Origin: Candidatus Nitrotoga sp. M5
GTDB taxonomy: Bacteria > Pseudomonadota > Gammaproteobacteria > Burkholderiales > Gallionellaceae
Assembly: GCF_927904885.1 (NCBI RefSeq)
Contig: NZ_CAKMNW010000023.1
Coordinates: 114,865 to 178,864, forward strand
DNA: 64,000 bases
Reading direction: 5' to 3'
Positions 6,849 through 16,421 of this stretch are shown one piece after another (position 1 is the first letter of the stretch; the number at the start of each line of letters is the position of its first letter). The notes under the pieces are model-generated. The model made no database searches. It saw nothing but the letters and a program-made list of their open reading frames with translations, and was not told the origin of the DNA. The position numbers were made by a program, and so were the translations under genes.

Positions 6849-8765
6849 ATGACTAAATGGGACTGGGCCATTCTGGCAACCTTTATTCTGTATGCGCTCT
6901 ATGCCGGATTTCGTGAACGGAAACGGGCCTCTCAAAATCTAGATGAGTATTTCTTAGCCGGGCGGAGTCTCTCGGGGTGGAAGGCGGGGTTGAGTATGGC
7001 AGCCTCGCAATTCGCCGCTGACACCCCTCTTCTCGTGACCGGTCTGGTCGCGACCGCTGGAATCTTTGCTTTATGGCGTTTGTGGATTTATGCCTTGGCT
7101 TTTCTCCTCATGGGGTTTTTGTTGGCGCCGAGTTGGCGGCGAGTGGGTGTGCTGACCGATGCGGAATTAACAGAGGTGCGCTATGGTCATCATGCCGCCG
7201 CAGCATTGCGGGGAATAAAAGCCATCTATTTTGGCACGATTATCAATTGTACCGTCTTGGCTATGGTCCTTCTGGCTGCGACACGTCTCGCCGAGCCGTT
7301 CCTTCTTTGGAATCAATGGCTACCTCCAGCCTTCTTTGAATTCTGCGTCCACATTGTGCAATGGGTTGGTGTACCTTTTGCGGTTGGGAGTATGGAATCC
7401 GACACGATTTGGATCCGTTCCACCAATAATTTATTTTCAATTGGTACCATCGTGTTGGTGACCATGTTGTATTCCACCACCGGTGGATTGCGCAGCGTGG
7501 TCAACACGGATCTGGTGCAATTTGCCATTGGTATTGTGGCGAGTATCGGATTTGCTTGGGTGGTGGTCGATTATGTAGGCGGGCTGACGGCACTCACTCA
7601 CCGAATCCAAGAGCAGTTCACCACGGCTGCAGGCTATCCCCTGTCAGGGGATGAGCTCTTGGCCTTTACGCCGTTTGGGGCCAAAGATGCAACGATGATG
7701 ATCATCTTGGTCTACGGTTTCCAATGGTTGTTGCAGATGAATGCTGATGGCACTGGATACCTGGCTCAGCGATCCATGGCTTGTAAAACCGATCACGATG
7801 CTCGTCTGGCGGCTGTGGTTTTTACGGTGGCACAAGTCCTGTTACGAAGTTTGATTTGGTTGCCGTTGGCTTTAGGATTATTGGTGATTTTTCCCCCAGC
7901 TCCTGGCTCCATCGATATGGCGGCGCGGGAGTTTACCTTTATCCAAGGAATCGATGAACTTTTGCCACCTGGCTTGAAAGGACTCATGCTGGTTGGCATG
8001 TTAGCCGCCTTGGCCTCGACGGTGGATACGCATTTGAATTGGGGCGCATCCTATTGGACAAATGATGTGTATCGCCGATTTATTTGTCAGTCCTGGTTAA
8101 AACGGTCACCCTCTAATCGTGCATTAGTATGGGTGGCGCGTGGAAGCAATGTGCTTATTTTAGTCATTGCCCTTTGTATTCTTCCATGGTTGTCCTCAAT
8201 TCAAATGGCGTGGCAGTTGAGTCTGTTATTGGGATCGGGGATGGGTGTGTTGCTGGTATTACGGTGGATCTGGTGGCGTATCACAGCCTGGGGTGAATTA
8301 GCCTGCATCATGACCTCGATCATAATGGCGCCGCTCTTGTTGTGGGGGTTGCCGGAGCAAGAGGAATTGCGGGTGCTCATCATGGGGATTGGTTCGGGGA
8401 TGATTGGCATAGGGGTCTCGTTATTGACTGGCCCCGAAGATAATGACCGCTTAGAAAATTTTTATCGACGTGCCCAACCCCCAGGGTTCTGGGGGCCAAT
8501 AGAACAACGCGTCAATCCTGATCACCCAGAAAGTTCTACACGATTTTGGCGAGCAATTTTGGCAATGGGGTTTGCAGCCTTGTCGATATTTTGTTTCCTG
8601 ACGGGCATCGGTTCATGGATGGTTGGAAGTCCTGCGCCAAGCTGGATGCCGTGGCGGGAAGCTTGGATTGCCGGGCTTCTGGTGATGGGGACGATATTAT
8701 GTCCCTTGTGGATAAAACTTGGCTTTCAACAACCCAAACTTGCCAGCAGCCTAGTTAAAAGATGA
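6849..8765 (+). CDS. sodium:solute symporter (SSS family)
   Basis: A 638-residue, strongly hydrophobic protein with about 13-14 membrane segments. The N-terminus has DEYFLAGRSLSGWKAGLSM and FAADTPLLVTGL, the TM1-TM2 signature of the SSS (PutP/SGLT) family with its Na+-site serines and threonines. A hydrophilic linker near residue 535 and a late helix pair extend it beyond the ~500-residue minimal family. The substrate cannot be told from sequence. No partner gene is adjacent on the 3' side, and the ribosome site is weak. It may supply substrate to the nearby flavin oxidase, but that is speculation. Confidence 0.8.
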   Translation: MTKWDWAILATFILYALYAGFRERKRASQNLDEYFLAGRSLSGWKAGLSMAASQFAADTPLLVTGLVATAGIFALWRLWIYALAFLLMGFLLAPSWRRVGVLTDAELTEVRYGHHAAAALRGIKAIYFGTIINCTVLAMVLLAATRLAEPFLLWNQWLPPAFFEFCVHIVQWVGVPFAVGSMESDTIWIRSTNNLFSIGTIVLVTMLYSTTGGLRSVVNTDLVQFAIGIVASIGFAWVVVDYVGGLTALTHRIQEQFTTAAGYPLSGDELLAFTPFGAKDATMMIILVYGFQWLLQMNADGTGYLAQRSMACKTDHDARLAAVVFTVAQVLLRSLIWLPLALGLLVIFPPAPGSIDMAAREFTFIQGIDELLPPGLKGLMLVGMLAALASTVDTHLNWGASYWTNDVYRRFICQSWLKRSPSNRALVWVARGSNVLILVIALCILPWLSSIQMAWQLSLLLGSGMGVLLVLRWIWWRITAWGELACIMTSIIMAPLLLWGLPEQEELRVLIMGIGSGMIGIGVSLLTGPEDNDRLENFYRRAQPPGFWGPIEQRVNPDHPESSTRFWRAILAMGFAALSIFCFLTGIGSWMVGSPAPSWMPWREAWIAGLLVMGTILCPLWIKLGFQQPKLASSLVKR

Positions 8766-9075
8766 CGAAGGGTTTAACAACCATATCCACAGTCGCAATA
8801 GTAAACGCAGGTCGTGCAAATGCGCATGCCTTCGCGTCTACGAACATCAGAAACCATGTGCGTTAATTTCGTATACACGGCTTGACGAGGAAGGGCAGAC
8901 GAGATCTGTTCGCTACTCTGTCCTTTTATTCTCATAAACTGCTTAACTGCGATTGGGCATCCTGATCCGCAGACTTGTCACGCTCGATTTTAACTCTGTC
9001 GGAAAATTTTACACATTGATAAGCTCTGTGCCGAGCAATGACTGTAAATAATTGATATTAAATGTTTATATTTAA
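8766..9075. other. intergenic region upstream of the secreted DUF1566 protein
   Basis: No gene was recognised. It contains a palindromic-looking element TGTCGGAAAATTTTACACA at 8997-9015, placed ~60 bases upstream of a sigma-54-type promoter. This could be an enhancer-binding-protein site. Confidence 0.4.
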
Positions 9076-9091
9076 TGGTGTGAAAATTGCT
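9076..9091 (+). promoter_or_regulatory. candidate sigma-54 (RpoN) promoter
   Basis: TGGTGTGAAAATTGCT matches the -24/-12 consensus TGGCACG-N4-TTGCW at all the key positions (GG at -24, GC at -12) with exact spacing. It lies 121 bases before the ATG at 9212 on the same strand. The AT-centred element at 8997-9015 is at a plausible activator distance. The assignment rests on motif match only. Confidence 0.55.
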
Positions 9092-9211
9092 TGTATATCC
9101 ATACACACATCTATGGAGAAATGTTTGCCCTTGCCCTTGCGTTTATGTAGTGATGCAAAAATCTGATCTACCTATTTGTTTTATATAACTTTCATATACG
9201 AGGAGATCATC

Positions 9212-11329
9212 ATGAAAAAGTTACGTTTTATTAGCGCTTTATGCGCTGTTGCGTTTAGCATTATCTCAATATCAGCTCATGCATCGCTGACTATCCGTGC
9301 GGGCGGTTTTGTCTATGACGACGTGCTTGATATTACATGGATGCAACCTGGTGGTTTCGTCGCCCCCAACGTTACTGGTCCCTTCAGAACGGCTAATGAT
9401 GCCTTTGGGACGATAGAGTGGGCCGAGAACCTCAGTATAGCCGACCCTTTGCGCAATAAGACCTGGGACGACTGGCGTCTACCAAGCATTTCACGTTCCG
9501 CCTCTGATGGTGTAGGCAATTTGGGAGGGCAAAGGGCTTTTACTTTCATAGATTGTAGTACCGCGACGGAGGCCGCTTGTCGCGATAACGAAATGGGTTA
9601 CATGTTTCACCAAAATGGCATTTCAGTGTCAAGCCCTGGTCCTTTTACTGGCTTACAGTCCGGGCGGATATGGTCCAGCACCGAAGGGACTCCAACTATC
9701 AAAGTGTGGTCTTTCGATTATGGAACCGGGCTCGTGAGTAACTCAGATCAAAACCGTCCAGGTATGGGATGGGCAGTTCGAGATGGGGACGTTGGCGAGG
9801 CTCCGCCTGGTGCCCAGTCGTGCGCTCGCATATTGAATCCGACAAATTTGGAAATCGCATCTCCCGGTGGCAGTGGCTTCACGGTGTCGGTGACGATACC
9901 GTCAGGTTGCAACGTCACCGGAAACGGCTTTTTCGCCACGAGCAACGATTCGCGGATCCAGCTCACCGGTGGATCTGGACCTTTCCCGCCCGATGGCGCG
10001 GTACAGTACTTTGGTTCAACCGTGACCTACAGCGTTGACCCCAACTTGGGTCCAAATTTGGTAACCGGCACGATTACAATCGCCGGGCAAATCTTCACCG
10101 TTACCCAGCTTGGTGTTCCGGTGCTTGGTCCCCCGTCGTGCGCCCGCAAGTTAAATCCGACAAGTGCGAACATTCCTGCTGCTGGTGGTAGCGGCTTTTC
10201 GGTGTCAGTGACGGAACCGTCAGGTTGTTTCTTCCCCGCAGTCGGCTTTTTAGCCAAGAGCAACGATTCGTGGATTCACCTCACTGGCGGATCAGGCTCT
10301 CCCCAGCCCGACGGTTCGGTACAGTATTTTGGTTCAAACGCAAGTGTGATCTACACCGTTGACCCTAACCCAGGTCAGAAATTGGATATCGGAACGATTA
10401 CTATCGACGGACAAACTTTTAAAGTGAACCAGGCTGGAACAGCGCCACTGCCGAACAGCGCATCAGCGCTGGAGATTCCGGGGCCAGGCAGCTTCAACAG
10501 CGGTGTCGGTCAAATCTCAGGGTGGTCTTGCGCGGGTCCCGTTACTGTTTCCATCGACGGAAAGCCTCCCGTGGAGACCAGCTACGGCTCTGCGCGCGGC
10601 GATACCGCTGGCGTGTGCGGCGGCAAGGTGGATAACGGTTTCATCCTGCTCACTAACTACAATCTACTCGGCGCTGGCGCGCACACTGCTCAGATATTGG
10701 TCAACGGTGTGCCGGCGGGCAACGCGGTGCAGTTCAACGTAACGGTGCCTGCGGGAGAGTTTTTGGTCGGCGCCTCTGGCGGTTGTACAGCGGTGAATTT
10801 CCCGAATACAGGTTTGGCTACGGCGCTGAAATGGCAGCAAGGCACGCAAAATTTCGCAATCACTTCTAACGTCAACCTGCCTCAGATCACGCCACTGCCG
10901 GACAGCACTTCTGCGCTGGAGATTCCGGGGCCTGACAGCTTCAACAGTGGTGTCGGCCAAATCTCAGGGTGGTCTTGCGCGGGACCCGTTACTGTTTCCA
11001 TCGACGGAAAGCCTCCCGTGGCGACCAGCTACGGCTCTTCGCGTGGGGATACCGCTGGCGTGTGCAGCGGAAAGGTGGATAACGGTTTCATCCTGCTCAC
11101 GAACTACAATCTACTCGGCCCTGGAGCGCACACTGCTCAGATTTTGGTCAACGGTGCACCACGGGGCGCCCCGACTTCGTTCGCGGTGTCTGTGCCCGGT
11201 GGGGTCGAATTTCTGACTGGCGCGTCTGGTGGATGTACGGTATCGAACTTCCCGAGCGTGGGTAGAAGTACGGTGCTGAATTGGCAGCAATCGATACAGA
11301 ACTTCTCGATTCAGTCCGTAAGCCCGTAA
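9212..11329 (+). CDS. large secreted protein with DUF1566, BACON-like and duplicated C-terminal modules
   Basis: A 705-residue protein starting at the ATG at 9212, which has a GAGGAG ribosome site 7 bases upstream; an earlier in-frame ATG at 9176 has none. After a signal peptide (cleavage near AHA-SLT), residues ~25-180 form a DUF1566-like domain (VYDDVLDITWMQ, DWRLPS, IWSSTEG). Two ~100-residue modules follow, each opening SCAR.LNPT and holding GGSGF.VSV and GTITI.GQ.F.V, like BACON or Ig-like folds. Last come two ~140-residue copies starting ALEIPGP.SFNSGVGQISGW, highly similar at DNA level. No membrane anchor, PEP-CTERM or LPXTG tail is seen. It is probably a surface or extracellular binding protein; its ligand is unknown. 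Confidence 0.75.
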   Translation: MKKLRFISALCAVAFSIISISAHASLTIRAGGFVYDDVLDITWMQPGGFVAPNVTGPFRTANDAFGTIEWAENLSIADPLRNKTWDDWRLPSISRSASDGVGNLGGQRAFTFIDCSTATEAACRDNEMGYMFHQNGISVSSPGPFTGLQSGRIWSSTEGTPTIKVWSFDYGTGLVSNSDQNRPGMGWAVRDGDVGEAPPGAQSCARILNPTNLEIASPGGSGFTVSVTIPSGCNVTGNGFFATSNDSRIQLTGGSGPFPPDGAVQYFGSTVTYSVDPNLGPNLVTGTITIAGQIFTVTQLGVPVLGPPSCARKLNPTSANIPAAGGSGFSVSVTEPSGCFFPAVGFLAKSNDSWIHLTGGSGSPQPDGSVQYFGSNASVIYTVDPNPGQKLDIGTITIDGQTFKVNQAGTAPLPNSASALEIPGPGSFNSGVGQISGWSCAGPVTVSIDGKPPVETSYGSARGDTAGVCGGKVDNGFILLTNYNLLGAGAHTAQILVNGVPAGNAVQFNVTVPAGEFLVGASGGCTAVNFPNTGLATALKWQQGTQNFAITSNVNLPQITPLPDSTSALEIPGPDSFNSGVGQISGWSCAGPVTVSIDGKPPVATSYGSSRGDTAGVCSGKVDNGFILLTNYNLLGPGAHTAQILVNGAPRGAPTSFAVSVPGGVEFLTGASGGCTVSNFPSVGRSTVLNWQQSIQNFSIQSVSP
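10459..11316 (+). repeat. intragenic tandem duplication of ~0.43 kb
   Basis: DNA from about 10459 to 10880 recurs with few changes from about 10905 to 11316, so the two C-terminal modules of the secreted protein are recent duplicates. Long runs of identical codons (for example around 10501-10580 and 10946-11025) show that the copies have scarcely diverged or are being homogenised. Confidence 0.8.
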
Positions 11330-11339
11330 ATATAGGCAT

Positions 11340-11368
11340 GGGGTGTTCCGCTATCAGCGGGGCATCCC
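11340..11368 (+). terminator. hairpin after the secreted protein gene
   Basis: Arms 11340-11351 and 11357-11368 pair fully over 12 bases (three of them G-U) around the loop TATCA, beginning 11 bases after the stop codon. No T-tract follows, so it may be an attenuated or Rho-assisted end. Confidence 0.45.
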
Positions 11369-11412
11369 GACTTGGCTACCATTAAGGTCGGACTTGATTT
11401 TATCTTAATTAT

Positions 11413-11560
11413 TGGGCGTCTCTAAAAATTCAATTTTCTAGCAGCCTGTCGGACTTGAAGAATCTAAACGATAATTTTTTTCGAATAACGCTGGATTGTG
11501 ACAAAACGGGGTAAGCCGCAAAGCGGCTGTTCGCAAAATTGAATTTTTATAGGCGCCCTA
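11413..11560. mobile_element. MITE-like element, family 2, copy carrying a family-1 end
   Basis: Bounded by TGGGCGTCTCTAAAAATTCA on the left and the complement-type GAATTTTTATAGGCGCCC on the right, matching the copies at 31035-31209 and 38491-38656. Positions ~11440-11469 inside it read AGCAGCCTGTCGGACTTGAA, the terminal repeat of MITE family 1. One element therefore seems to have been nested in or recombined with the other. Confidence 0.6.
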
Positions 11561-11978
11561 TTCTTGCCACTTTTTCAGTTGCGTGTGGTGGAAGCAGTGA
11601 TGTTGTTCAAGCAGGCCAATGTCGTGACACGCGCAGGTCAGGTGGTATTGATTTCAGAGTGCGTTCGAAAGGTTATTCGGACGCATGGGTTGTCTTCACT
11701 CGTGACTTCGTCCCCCTATGTAATTCACGGATCAATTGACGGGATCTAAACAGTGGCAAACTATGAACGGGGAAATGATCACACGGGACAACTAGGTGCT
11801 TTGGAGGTGGGATGCTGAAGAAGGGTCCGTATCCGGAAAAGCCAAGCTTGTCGACAATCATGCCGCCGAAATGCCCGACTCAGTACCCGTCGATAATGGT
11901 CAGCATTATGAAGGTAAAAAATTGAGTTAGACGGGCAGCATGTTGCTGAAGTGCGGCTGTGCTTGCTGTGATGACAGG
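11561..11978. other. intergenic region downstream of the MITE
   Basis: Several short open frames exist (for example a 61-codon frame at 11564-11749), but none has a ribosome site or a recognisable product. It may contain decayed coding DNA. Confidence 0.35.
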
Positions 11979-12404
11979 TTATTTGATCAGAGTCACTGGA
12001 ACTTCGACCAGGTGTATGACTTTGGTGGCGACTGAGCCGATTATCATGGAGGCTACCGAACCTAAGCCATGGGTTCCCATGATGATTTCGTTGCATTGTT
12101 TTTCGGACACATGCTGCGCAATTTCATTGGCGGGTGAGCCGACGCGTGCATCTACCTGGTAAGGCACTCCCGCCGTGTCGAGAATCTGCTTGGCGGATAG
12201 CAAAATGCGGTTGGCCTCTTCAACTTGCAAATTATGTTCGATTTCTTGAACAGACGAGTCGGCGTACACATCCAGCAGGATGGGATCCTGTACATATAGC
12301 AGTTCAAGTAGTACATCGGACAAATCGTTCGCCACAGATGCTGCATACTGCACCGCCCGTAATGCAGTGTCTGAACCGTCACAGGGGATCAATATTTTTC
12401 GCAT
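11979..12404 (-). CDS. universal stress protein (UspA family)
   Basis: This 141-residue single-domain protein begins MRKILIPCDGSDTALRAVQYA, the typical beta1-alpha1 of the Usp fold. It has GTHGLGSVASMIIGSVATKV near the C-terminus, the G-2x-G-9x-G-S/T motif of ATP-binding Usp proteins. It ends in VPVTLIK, the usual last strand. It is cytoplasmic and probably dimeric. The gene is monocistronic with long non-coding flanks, so context gives no hint of its role beyond general stress or energy response. Confidence 0.88.
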   Translation of the reverse strand: MRKILIPCDGSDTALRAVQYAASVANDLSDVLLELLYVQDPILLDVYADSSVQEIEHNLQVEEANRILLSAKQILDTAGVPYQVDARVGSPANEIAQHVSEKQCNEIIMGTHGLGSVASMIIGSVATKVIHLVEVPVTLIK

Positions 12405-13003
12405 ATCGGTTTTCTTTCAAAAGTGTTGATCGGCGGTACTCGATGCTGCATTTTAATTAAAACGTATTGCCGTATGATATACGCCAATATTACCAGTGCT
12501 CCCGTATGTTTATTTGATCAGATTAAATTGATCCAAACTCCTGTCCGTCTCGGGTAACTCAACTTTAGATATTCTGCTGACATCTTTGCGTCACCGAAAC
12601 GATGGCACTATTCAGGTCGAAGATAAGCTGCTACGAAGTTACTAAATCAGTTGCTATACGACAATCTCAAAATAGTATCCACCGATTGAGTATGAGTCCT
12701 GAGATAAAGGTGGCAGAGTAATCGGGCCAAGGCCGAAAATCACTAAAAATATATTTATATAAAATAATCAGTTAAGTTTAGTGGCTTAAGAGGGGTTTAT
12801 TCAAATTGTGAAATGAATGCAAGATTCAAATTTTATATGAAAGCGTTGATGAGCTTATCGGATGCACTATTACCTGTGTTAATCAGTCCGTCAAATGAAA
12901 ATGAACGAGCAAAGGTCCAGCGAATATCATTAGACCATGCAAGCGAAGCCACAAAATACAAAACCGGACATTTCTATTTGGCGTTGACAAAAGTGAATGT
13001 GCC
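12405..13003. other. intergenic region without a recognised gene
   Basis: About 600 AT-rich bases holding the usp promoter region on its left. A 68-codon plus-strand frame at 12813-13019 has no ribosome site and runs into the 3' end of the PepSY gene, so it was not called. A GATCAGATTAAATTGATC imperfect palindrome lies near 12519-12536. Confidence 0.35.
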
Positions 13004-14104
13004 TCATATTGTTTTGTGAGTGCTATGTCGCTTCGCCTTTCTTTTATTCCACCAGATAAAACAGCCGGTAACAAATAGCATAAGTGGCGACAAACCGACG
13101 ATCACCTGTAATACACGAGTAAACGTGCCACCTATGGTGCCGATATGTATCGGGTACAGTGTGCTATAAACTCGCGTGCCTAGAGGAGCCGACATAGCAT
13201 TTTCCACCTGTAACACCTTTCCCGAATATTGATCAAAATAGACGAAATTTCTACCATTTGGATGAAATTCTTCGTCCCATTTTTTTCGTATCACCAAGGG
13301 TGCCTCTGGTTTCCGAGGAAGGTTAATCACCGTGGTGGTGGCGGGTATTAAAGCGTCAGCTTGGTGTAAAATTATATCAAGTGAAGGTCTCGACATTTGC
13401 GCTTGACGAATGTCTGACAGCGGCGGGGCATTTCGTGGTGGGCTTAGCGTGATTGCATTGATCAAGTTGATAGCCGTTTGATTAAAAACTAAAGACGCGC
13501 CTGTCACAGCAATCAGCAGAATGAAAACAATGGTGTATATACCCGAAGTACGATGTATATCAAAATTCTTTCTGTTCCAATTTGCGGTCCATTGGATTTT
13601 AAACCCCGGTGAAAACTTGCCTTTTCGGGGCCACCATAAAATAAGGCCCGTTATGCTCATTCCAATCAGTAGCAGTGCACTTGTTCCAAGGATAATTTCG
13701 CCAAGATCGCCACTTAAAAGCTCAGTGTGCAATAGCGATATCCATCCGGTCAATGTGTCTGCCTGTCGATGATCTCCCAGGATCATACCGTTATAAGGAT
13801 CAACATAAACAAACAAATCATGCGCACCGTTCATTTTAATTAAATAGGTTTGCTCTGGAGTTCGCGGCGTACGAATGAAAAACGGTTTGTCTGCTGGATA
13901 GGCGTGCTGCACTGTCTCCAACACCTTCTGTACAGAGACACGCTCGTCACGCGGTACTGATGTCATCAATTCTGGATATACCAGCGTCTCAATTTCTCCA
14001 CGGAATACCAACACGCTACCAGTCAACCCGCTTAAAACCAGCAGCAACCCAATAGCCAAACCAGTATACAAATGTAGTTTTGAAGCAATTTTTCTTGCAG
14101 TCAC
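13004..14104 (-). CDS. PepSY-associated membrane protein, probable siderophore reductase/iron utilisation
   Basis: This 366-residue protein has four membrane helices: near residues 12-35, 140-160, 190-215 and 335-355. They frame periplasmic PepSY domains (VYVDPYNGMILGDH, VYFDQYSGKVLQVEN). The order TM-PepSY-TM-TM-PepSY-TM and conserved membrane histidines (KLHLYTG, LHTELLSG, IHRTSG, YPIHIGT) fit the PepSY_TM family. Some members reduce ferric siderophores in the inner membrane using haem bound by these histidines. It is the last gene of the sbn-receptor run, 132 bases after the receptor, so a role in releasing iron from the imported siderophore is likely but inferred. Confidence 0.8.
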   Translation of the reverse strand: MTARKIASKLHLYTGLAIGLLLVLSGLTGSVLVFRGEIETLVYPELMTSVPRDERVSVQKVLETVQHAYPADKPFFIRTPRTPEQTYLIKMNGAHDLFVYVDPYNGMILGDHRQADTLTGWISLLHTELLSGDLGEIILGTSALLLIGMSITGLILWWPRKGKFSPGFKIQWTANWNRKNFDIHRTSGIYTIVFILLIAVTGASLVFNQTAINLINAITLSPPRNAPPLSDIRQAQMSRPSLDIILHQADALIPATTTVINLPRKPEAPLVIRKKWDEEFHPNGRNFVYFDQYSGKVLQVENAMSAPLGTRVYSTLYPIHIGTIGGTFTRVLQVIVGLSPLMLFVTGCFIWWNKRKAKRHSTHKTI

Positions 14105-14236
14105 AGCATATCTCCGGCAGATTTTTTCGCTTTAGAAGTGCCGCCTGCAGCAGAAGCACTTTTCATTAAATGGAGCCGATTTTACGCAATCATTCGACCA
14201 GAAAGACTATGTCTCGGCTCCATACATAATTACTTT

Positions 14237-16399
14237 TTAAAATTGCATCTGGGCTGTAACCGTAAGCGTGCGCGGTGCCCCCACCCCCAGCAAATTACTG
14301 CCAGCTGTTCCCCAATAGTTCTTATCGGTTGCATTGTCGAGTACCGCCTGGAATGTAGTTCGCTTGCCATCAATAATTGTAGTATGACGGGCGCCCATTG
14401 ACACGGTCGTATAATCATCAACGAAAGCTTGATTTTGATTATTTACCGGACGCTTGCCCACGTAATACAGACCGCCACTAAGCGCTAAACCTGGAACACT
14501 CTGTAGACGATATTCGGAAAAAAGGCTTGCAGTCTGTTCCGGAGTATTGTCGGGGGTTTTATTGAATGTCGCTGCATTGTCTGCGTTCAATTGTTTGGCA
14601 TTTTGAAACACCGCCGAGGCGACGAGCGATAGTCGTTTTGTGATTTCGCCTGAGGCGACCAGTTCCACCCCCCTGTATTGGGCCAAACCGTTCAGAGTAA
14701 GGTTGTTGGTAACCGAATCTATCGCAGTTGATGCACGCTCGATGTCGAAATATGCCGCCTGCAGCAGTATGCCCTGCGCAACTTCCGCCTTTATGCCGAT
14801 TTCTTTTTGTTTCGACAGCGCGGGCGGTAGAACTTGCCCGAAATTGGCGCGATCGGGTCCGACAGTGTCGCTTTCCTCTAAGCCTTCCAGATAGCTTCCA
14901 TAGAGGGAGACGTTGGAGATCGGCTTGTACATTAGAGCAAACGTTGGGGTCACTTTATCCGCTGTATAGCGGGAGTTGGGTGTCGTGCTCTTGTAATTGC
15001 TGCCGCGCGCACCAACCATGGCCTGCCATTTGCCGATCAGCATACGATCAAACAGATACCAGCCACGGTCCCGGATCGTTCCCGGGAAAGAGGGACGAGA
15101 CTCACCAACTGGGAACTGAGGTGCAATAGCGACCGGATTGTATAAATTTTGCGGATTGGTGACGCCAGTAAAAGTCTGCCCATCCTGGCTTCGCTCATTG
15201 GCGGTAAATCCCAACGACAATTCGTGTGTTATCCATGTGCCCGGTAAGCGGCCATAGATCTCGGCGCGGTAGTTCTCGTTGTCAAATTCTTGACCGCGAG
15301 TGAAGGAGGTGGTGTTTAGCGTACCTTGACCCGTAGTGAGGTCATAGTTTTCGAAGCGGGAAAAAGCGCGGTCGCGAACGGTCCGCGCCTTGCCAGCCTC
15401 GAAGAACACGCCCCAATTGTCGCTCAGCGCGTAATCGGTACGGAACAGTAAATTCGTTGCCTTGGCATCGTACCTTTGCCAGTTTCCGCTCAAATTTTGC
15501 CGGTTGTCCGGCACGGACGGTAATGTGATCACGCCGTTAACTGCCGCCGGCACTAAGATCGGCGGCTGCTCCGAGACGTCCTTGGTGTAATGTTCCACAT
15601 CGAATTTGAAGGACAGTTTGTCGTTAACTCGCCAGTCGAATGCGCCTGAGGCTAACATACGATCACCGGAATAGTGGTCAATGCCGGTATCTTCGCGACC
15701 TTTAAGCAAGTTAACCCGTACGCCGAATTGTTGCTCGTTTCCGAAACGTCGGCCAACATCAAGGTGAGCATTCCCACCACCATGCTGATTGCCCAGTAGC
15801 TTGAGATTTGTTACCGGTGTATTGCCAGCTCGCTTGGTCACCAGATTAATAATGCCGGAAGGCGGTACAAAGCCGTAATATAACGAGGACGCTCCCTTGA
15901 GGACCTCGACACGCTCTTTGTTTTCCACCGGGGTGGAGATCAGGTTGATTATTGGCAGTGATCCGTTCAGGCGGTAGTTGCCACGATTTTCTACCAAAAT
16001 TCCACGAATGGCGATGTTGTCATAAGTCGAACCACTTATTGCCGAACGTGTAACGCCAGCCGTATTACGCAAGGCTCCAAACAGGCTGGTGGTAGCCTGT
16101 GCATCGAGTACTTCGCGCGTGATTACATTGCTGGTCTGCGGGATATCCAGTGGTGCCATGTCCCTAAACGTACCAACCTGAACAAAATTGGACTTAAAAC
16201 TGCCCGCGCGCTCAGCCGCCACATTTACAACGGGGAGTTCTTTGGTTGATTCATTTACAACGGAGACCTCTGTGCTTGGCTCAGTTATAACGGGGACCAC
16301 TGTGCTTGGTTCAGACTGAACAGAAGTTTGGGCGTTTGCACAGGAAGCCGAAAACGCCAGCGAAAGCGCACTTGTAACAACGGATAAACGAAACTGCAT
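14237..16399 (-). CDS. TonB-dependent ferric-siderophore receptor (FhuA/FpvA type)
   Basis: This 720-residue outer-membrane receptor has a signal peptide cut after ANA. A short linker with three imperfect repeats of the STxVPVxxEPST type follows. The plug domain contains PLDIPQTSNVITREVLD and ERVEVLKGASSLYYG, typical of TonB-dependent siderophore receptors. The 22-strand barrel ends in TLTVTAQMQF with terminal Phe. It begins 22 bases after the sbnI stop on the same strand, so it belongs to the siderophore operon and probably imports the ferric product. No N-terminal signalling (STN) domain is present, so it should not act through a FecR/sigma cascade. Confidence 0.88.
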   Translation of the reverse strand: MQFRLSVVTSALSLAFSASCANAQTSVQSEPSTVVPVITEPSTEVSVVNESTKELPVVNVAAERAGSFKSNFVQVGTFRDMAPLDIPQTSNVITREVLDAQATTSLFGALRNTAGVTRSAISGSTYDNIAIRGILVENRGNYRLNGSLPIINLISTPVENKERVEVLKGASSLYYGFVPPSGIINLVTKRAGNTPVTNLKLLGNQHGGGNAHLDVGRRFGNEQQFGVRVNLLKGREDTGIDHYSGDRMLASGAFDWRVNDKLSFKFDVEHYTKDVSEQPPILVPAAVNGVITLPSVPDNRQNLSGNWQRYDAKATNLLFRTDYALSDNWGVFFEAGKARTVRDRAFSRFENYDLTTGQGTLNTTSFTRGQEFDNENYRAEIYGRLPGTWITHELSLGFTANERSQDGQTFTGVTNPQNLYNPVAIAPQFPVGESRPSFPGTIRDRGWYLFDRMLIGKWQAMVGARGSNYKSTTPNSRYTADKVTPTFALMYKPISNVSLYGSYLEGLEESDTVGPDRANFGQVLPPALSKQKEIGIKAEVAQGILLQAAYFDIERASTAIDSVTNNLTLNGLAQYRGVELVASGEITKRLSLVASAVFQNAKQLNADNAATFNKTPDNTPEQTASLFSEYRLQSVPGLALSGGLYYVGKRPVNNQNQAFVDDYTTVSMGARHTTIIDGKRTTFQAVLDNATDKNYWGTAGSNLLGVGAPRTLTVTAQMQF

Positions 16400-16421
16400 G
16401 GGTATACTCCAAAAATTTTAA

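Noticed and set aside
11564..11749. 61-codon frame after the nested MITE
   Set aside because: No ribosome site and no similarity recognised; it could be a gene fragment but cannot be supported.
12813..13019. 68-codon plus-strand frame between usp and the PepSY gene
   Set aside because: No ribosome site, no recognisable motif, and its end overlaps the PepSY coding sequence on the other strand.
14237..16399. FecIR-type surface signalling through the downstream receptor
   Set aside because: The receptor has no N-terminal STN domain and no sigma/anti-sigma pair is adjacent.
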